From an uncultured Porphyromonadaceae bacterium (GTDB taxonomy: Bacteria; Bacteroidota; Bacteroidia; Bacteroidales; Muribaculaceae): DNA of 8,915 bases. Positions 6,930 to 8,915 of the stretch are shown here, piece after piece (position 1 is the first letter of the stretch; every line of letters begins with the position of its first letter). Below the pieces are notes generated by a model. It searched no databases. It was not told the DNA's origin and saw only the letters and a list, made by a program, of their open reading frames with translations. The stretch spans positions 1 to 8,915 of the forward strand of contig URZG01000074.1 of NCBI GenBank assembly GCA_900552325.1, in the 5' to 3' direction. The position numbers were made by a program, and so were the translations under genes.

Positions 6930-6954
6930 ATGCAAATTTACACATTATTTGCAT
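6930..6954. promoter_or_regulatory. Operator-like dyad in the metG/lpxB divergent promoter region
   Basis: ATGCAAAT (6930-6937) and ATTTGCAT (6947-6954) are perfect 8-bp inverted arms separated by 9 bp. The left arm overlaps the predicted -7 box of metG, and the right arm contains the TTTG that could serve as the -33 element of lpxB. The placement would suit a dimeric regulator acting on both genes, but AT-rich dyads also arise by chance. No regulator can be named. Confidence 0.4.
6933..6940 (-). promoter_or_regulatory. Predicted metG promoter, TAnnTTTG -7 box
   Basis: The minus strand reads TAAATTTG, a perfect match to the Bacteroidetes -7 consensus. Transcription would start near 6926 and give a leader of about 72 nt. 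The leader would open with a small hairpin, AGCCG/CGGCT (6917-6921 with 6901-6905). No convincing TTTG -33 element stands at the usual distance. Confidence 0.5.
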
Positions 6955-6975
6955 AGGTAAGCCGATTTTTTCGAC

Positions 6976-6983
6976 TAATTTTG
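6976..6983 (+). promoter_or_regulatory. Predicted lpxB promoter, TAnnTTTG -7 box next to the start codon
   Basis: TAATTTTG is a perfect -7 consensus. A TTTG lies upstream at 6948-6951, but the 24-bp spacing is longer than the roughly 19-21 bp usually seen. The box ends 5 bp before ATG 6989, so the start point would fall on or next to the ATG, giving a leaderless mRNA. Confidence 0.45.
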
Positions 6984-6988
6984 TGTTT

Positions 6989-8137
6989 ATGAAAAAAATC
7001 AAGCTGTTTTTCTCGGCCGGCGAGGCGTCGGGCGATCTGCACGCCGGGGCGCTGATGGCCGCCATCCGCCGGGAGGCGGCGCGGCGCGGCACCGAAGTGG
7101 AGTTCACCTTCTTAGGTGGCGACGAGATGGCTAAAGCCTCCGGCGCGACCCCTGTGGTGCATTACCGCGAAATGGCTTTCATGGGATTCGCCGACGTGCT
7201 GCGCAATCTCGGCAAAGTGCGCCGCAACCTCCGGGAGGCCTCCCGGGTCATGCGCGGGTGCGCTCCCGACGCCGTGGTGCTCGTGGACTATCCGAGCTTC
7301 AACCTGCGCCTGGCGCGCCTGGCCCACAGTCTCGGTATACCCGTGTATTATTTCATAGCCCCGAAAGTATGGGCATGGAAAAGGTGGCGCGTGAAGCAGC
7401 TGCGCCGTTATTGCCGCAAAGTGCTGTCGATCCTCCCCTTCGAGACGGAGTTTTTCGCCCGCTACGGCGTGGATGCCGAATATGTCGGCAACCCCTCGGT
7501 GGCCGAAGTGGAGGAGAGGATGCTCCGTGCTCCCGGACGTGCGGAGCTTTGCCGCCGTGCCGGGCTCCCCGGCGACACCCCCTACCTTCTGCTCGCCCCA
7601 GGCTCACGCCGCAGCGAGATAGCCCGCAATCTCCCGGTGATGCTCGCCGCCGCGGCCCGGGCGCCGCACTACCCCGTGATCATCGCCGCCGCCCCGGGAA
7701 TAGAGCCGGAATATTACCGCAATTTCAGCCGCGAACCGATGCTTGCCGGCGAGACCTTCGCCCTTATGGCACGCGCCGAGGCTGCCCTGGTGACTTCGGG
7801 TACCGCCACCCTGGAATGTGCGCTCTGCGGCACCCCGCAGGTGGTATGTTACCGCGGCGGAGGGTCGCGCCTGGTCTACAATATCATGAAACGGATCCTC
7901 ACCATCCCCTACGTGTCTCTCCCCAACCTCATCGCATCGGAGGAGATCATGCCGGAGATGCTGATGCACCTCTGCACGCCGGAGTCGGTGGGAACCAGGC
8001 TGCTCGACATCCTCCCCGGCTCCCCCGGCCGCGACAGGCAGCTGCAGGGCTACCGACGGCTGCGGACCCTTCTCACCGGCACCGACGCACCGGTGCGTGC
8101 CGCCGCCGTAATTCTCGACGGTGTACCCGGAAGATGA
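6989..8137 (+). CDS. lpxB: Lipid-A-disaccharide synthase
   Basis: LpxB is a GT19 glycosyltransferase that joins UDP-2,3-diacylglucosamine and lipid X into the tetraacyl disaccharide 1-phosphate of lipid A, at the inner face of the cytoplasmic membrane. Its 382-aa length is typical. FFSAGEASGDLHAG (7-20) is the N-terminal signature. VLVDYPSFN (97-105) carries D100, equivalent to the essential Asp98 of E. coli LpxB. IAPKVWAWKRWRVK (123-136), VGNPS (166-170), LLAPGSRRSEI (201-211, with R207 at the place of E. coli Arg201), TSGTATLE (269-276) and VSLPNLIA (309-316) follow in family order. ATG 6989 begins MKKIKLFFSAGEASGD; an upstream in-frame GTG at 6983 overlaps the promoter box and is not needed. 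The gene confirms a Gram-negative host. It is divergent from metG and ends 7 bp from the convergent xseB stop. Confidence 0.97.
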   Translation: MKKIKLFFSAGEASGDLHAGALMAAIRREAARRGTEVEFTFLGGDEMAKASGATPVVHYREMAFMGFADVLRNLGKVRRNLREASRVMRGCAPDAVVLVDYPSFNLRLARLAHSLGIPVYYFIAPKVWAWKRWRVKQLRRYCRKVLSILPFETEFFARYGVDAEYVGNPSVAEVEERMLRAPGRAELCRRAGLPGDTPYLLLAPGSRRSEIARNLPVMLAAAARAPHYPVIIAAAPGIEPEYYRNFSREPMLAGETFALMARAEAALVTSGTATLECALCGTPQVVCYRGGGSRLVYNIMKRILTIPYVSLPNLIASEEIMPEMLMHLCTPESVGTRLLDILPGSPGRDRQLQGYRRLRTLLTGTDAPVRAAAVILDGVPGR

Positions 8138-8144
8138 GGATATA

Positions 8145-8351
8145 TCACTCCTTGTTGAAGCCGGCGAGGATGGCGCGCAGCTCCTCGTCGGTGGCGGTAA
8201 GGCGTGCGCGGCACTCCGCGATCAGTTCGGTGGCGCGGCGTGTGAGCGCCGTCAGGCGGTCGATGTCGCACTGGTCGCCCTGCATGGAGCGCAGAATCTG
8301 CTCCAGCTCGGCCACCGCCTCATTATAGCTCATTTCCTTTATCTCTTTCAT
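8145..8351 (-). CDS. xseB: Exonuclease VII small subunit
   Basis: XseB combines with XseA to form exonuclease VII, which degrades single-stranded DNA into acid-soluble oligonucleotides. The 68-aa product has the normal size and the family pattern: YNEAVAELEQILRSM, then a Cys-Asp-Ile-Asp segment (CDIDRLTAL) and RLTATDEELRAIL, forming a helical hairpin. It follows xseA on the same strand, which supports the call. ATG 8351 is preferred over TTG 8357, which overlaps a promoter-like box. A second ATG at 8333 would leave MSYNEAVAELEQ, also compatible with the family. About 100 bp containing a REP-like hairpin separate it from xseA, more than is usual for this gene pair. Confidence 0.88.
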   Translation of the reverse strand: MKEIKEMSYNEAVAELEQILRSMQGDQCDIDRLTALTRRATELIAECRARLTATDEELRAILAGFNKE

Positions 8352-8354
8352 AAC

Positions 8355-8362
8355 CAAATTTA
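8355..8362 (-). promoter_or_regulatory. Possible xseB promoter, TAnnTTTG box
   Basis: The minus strand reads TAAATTTG, a perfect -7 consensus, ending 3 bp before ATG 8351. No -33 TTTG is visible at normal spacing. If it is used, transcription would begin at or just inside the annotated start codon, favouring either a leaderless mRNA or use of ATG 8333. Confidence 0.35.
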
Positions 8363-8378
8363 TTTATATGATCCGCCT

Positions 8379-8408
8379 TGTCGCGGTCGCGACAGGTCGC
8401 GACCCTAC
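8379..8408 (+). repeat. REP-like palindromic intergenic element, copy 3
   Basis: A perfect 9-bp stem, GGTCGCGAC (8385-8393) with GTCGCGACC (8396-8404), encloses the same AG loop as copy 2 and is followed by CTAC. The 5' extension TTGTCGCGGTCGC is shared with copy 1. It lies between xseA and xseB, inside what is probably a single operon, so it may affect mRNA stability or read-through. Confidence 0.8.
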
Positions 8409-8451
8409 GGCATGAATACAAACTGCAAAGGGATTTATCGGCGATAATCTT

Positions 8452-8915
8452 TTATTTTTTGAGGGAGAGGAGGGTGCCGGAGGCGAGGGTGGTCTCGATG
8501 AGGGCGCCGGAGGGGATGTCGTCGGGGGAGGTGACGGCGTGGCCGCCGACACGGGTGATGGAATAGCCGCGGGCGAGGGTGGCCTGCGGCGAGAGGGCGC
8601 CCAGGAGCTGCTCGGAAGCCGCGAGGGCGTCGCGGCGACGGCGGATAAGGTTGTCGGCCGCCGTGGCGATGGCGCGCCCGGTCATGGCGAGGCGCTCGAA
8701 CTGCGGATGTATCAGGCGTCCCGATACCCCGGCGAGCATACCGGTGGCGTTGTCAAGGCGCGCGCGGCTCCGCTCCACGGCTCCGCGGGCAAGAGCGGGG
8801 AGAAGCCCCTCGGCCTGCGCGAGCTGCTGACGGTTGCCGCTGACGCGGTCGGTGGCGGCCTGCAATATCCTTGCCCCGAGATTGTTGACCGCCGAAAGGA
8901 CATTCTCGCCGCATC
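8452..8915 (-). CDS. xseA: Exonuclease VII large subunit, C-terminal part
   Basis: The gene continues past the right edge; about 154 codons are visible, ending at TAA 8452-8454. The segment begins GENVLSAVNNLGARILQAA and continues as a long Ala-, Arg- and Leu-rich helical region, the coiled coil that binds XseB. It ends with LGALSPQATLARGYSITRVGG...SGALIETTLASGTLLSLKK, matching the LSPLxxLxRGYSI signature and the short C-terminal beta segment of XseA. The catalytic and OB-fold regions are outside the window. XseA supplies the nuclease activity of exonuclease VII and needs XseB for its function. A short inverted repeat (TTATC/GATAA around 8436-8448) follows the stop but is too weak to call a terminator. 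Confidence 0.92.
   Translation of the reverse strand, partial: CGENVLSAVNNLGARILQAATDRVSGNRQQLAQAEGLLPALARGAVERSRARLDNATGMLAGVSGRLIHPQFERLAMTGRAIATAADNLIRRRRDALAASEQLLGALSPQATLARGYSITRVGGHAVTSPDDIPSGALIETTLASGTLLSLKK

Noticed and set aside
6983..6988. GTG 6983 as the lpxB start
   Set aside because: It shares a base with the TAATTTTG box, and ATG 6989 gives the standard LpxB N-terminus.
7258..8328. 356-codon open frame overlapping lpxB and the xseB end in another frame
   Set aside because: The Arg/Pro-rich translation is typical of an out-of-frame GC-rich shadow; both lpxB and xseB are certain.
1..8915. CRISPR array, tRNA, rRNA, insertion sequence, phage or toxin-antitoxin locus
   Set aside because: No spaced direct repeats, tRNA-like folds, transposase motifs or small paired genes are visible; all major frames are housekeeping genes, apart from the TPR-protease gene of unknown role.

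Overview
This window looks like a high-GC member of Bacteroidales. The reasons are the lack of Shine-Dalgarno leaders, several perfect TAnnTTTG (-7 type) boxes in AT-rich gaps, a methionyl-tRNA synthetase with a fused C-terminal tRNA-binding domain, a secreted TPR/retropepsin fusion protein, and a KpsF/GutQ-type isomerase domain that stops without CBS domains. A Muribaculaceae-like gut lineage is my best guess. Family-level placement is inference.

Layout. Positions 1-1358 (+) hold a compact cluster: the 3' end of a SIS-domain sugar-phosphate isomerase, lumazine synthase (ribH) and the folate enzyme HPPK (folK). The folK start codon overlaps the ribH stop by 4 bp. Positions 1359-1523 are a non-coding gap between convergent genes. 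It carries five 7-bp tandem repeats, an inverted pair of REP-like hairpins and a short stem-loop. Positions 1524-6853 (-) hold metG, ansA and a periplasmic TPR-aspartyl-protease gene, transcribed in that order. Positions 6854-6988 are a divergent promoter region between metG (-) and lpxB (+). Positions 6989-8137 (+) are lpxB. Positions 8145-8915 (-) are the exonuclease VII genes xseB and the 3' part of xseA, with a third REP-like hairpin between them.

The content is mostly housekeeping: riboflavin and folate synthesis, asparagine breakdown, methionine charging, lipid A synthesis and DNA repair. I found no CRISPR array, tRNA, rRNA, transposase, phage gene or defence locus, and no convincing undescribed multi-gene system. 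The most interesting signal is non-coding. A 26-bp palindromic element occurs at 1471-1496 and 8383-8408 with only four differences, and these form two compensating base-pair changes. A third, more diverged copy lies inverted beside the first. Other points worth a look are an acidic tail on RibH, a dyad in the metG/lpxB promoter region, and promoter boxes that almost touch the start codons of lpxB and xseB.
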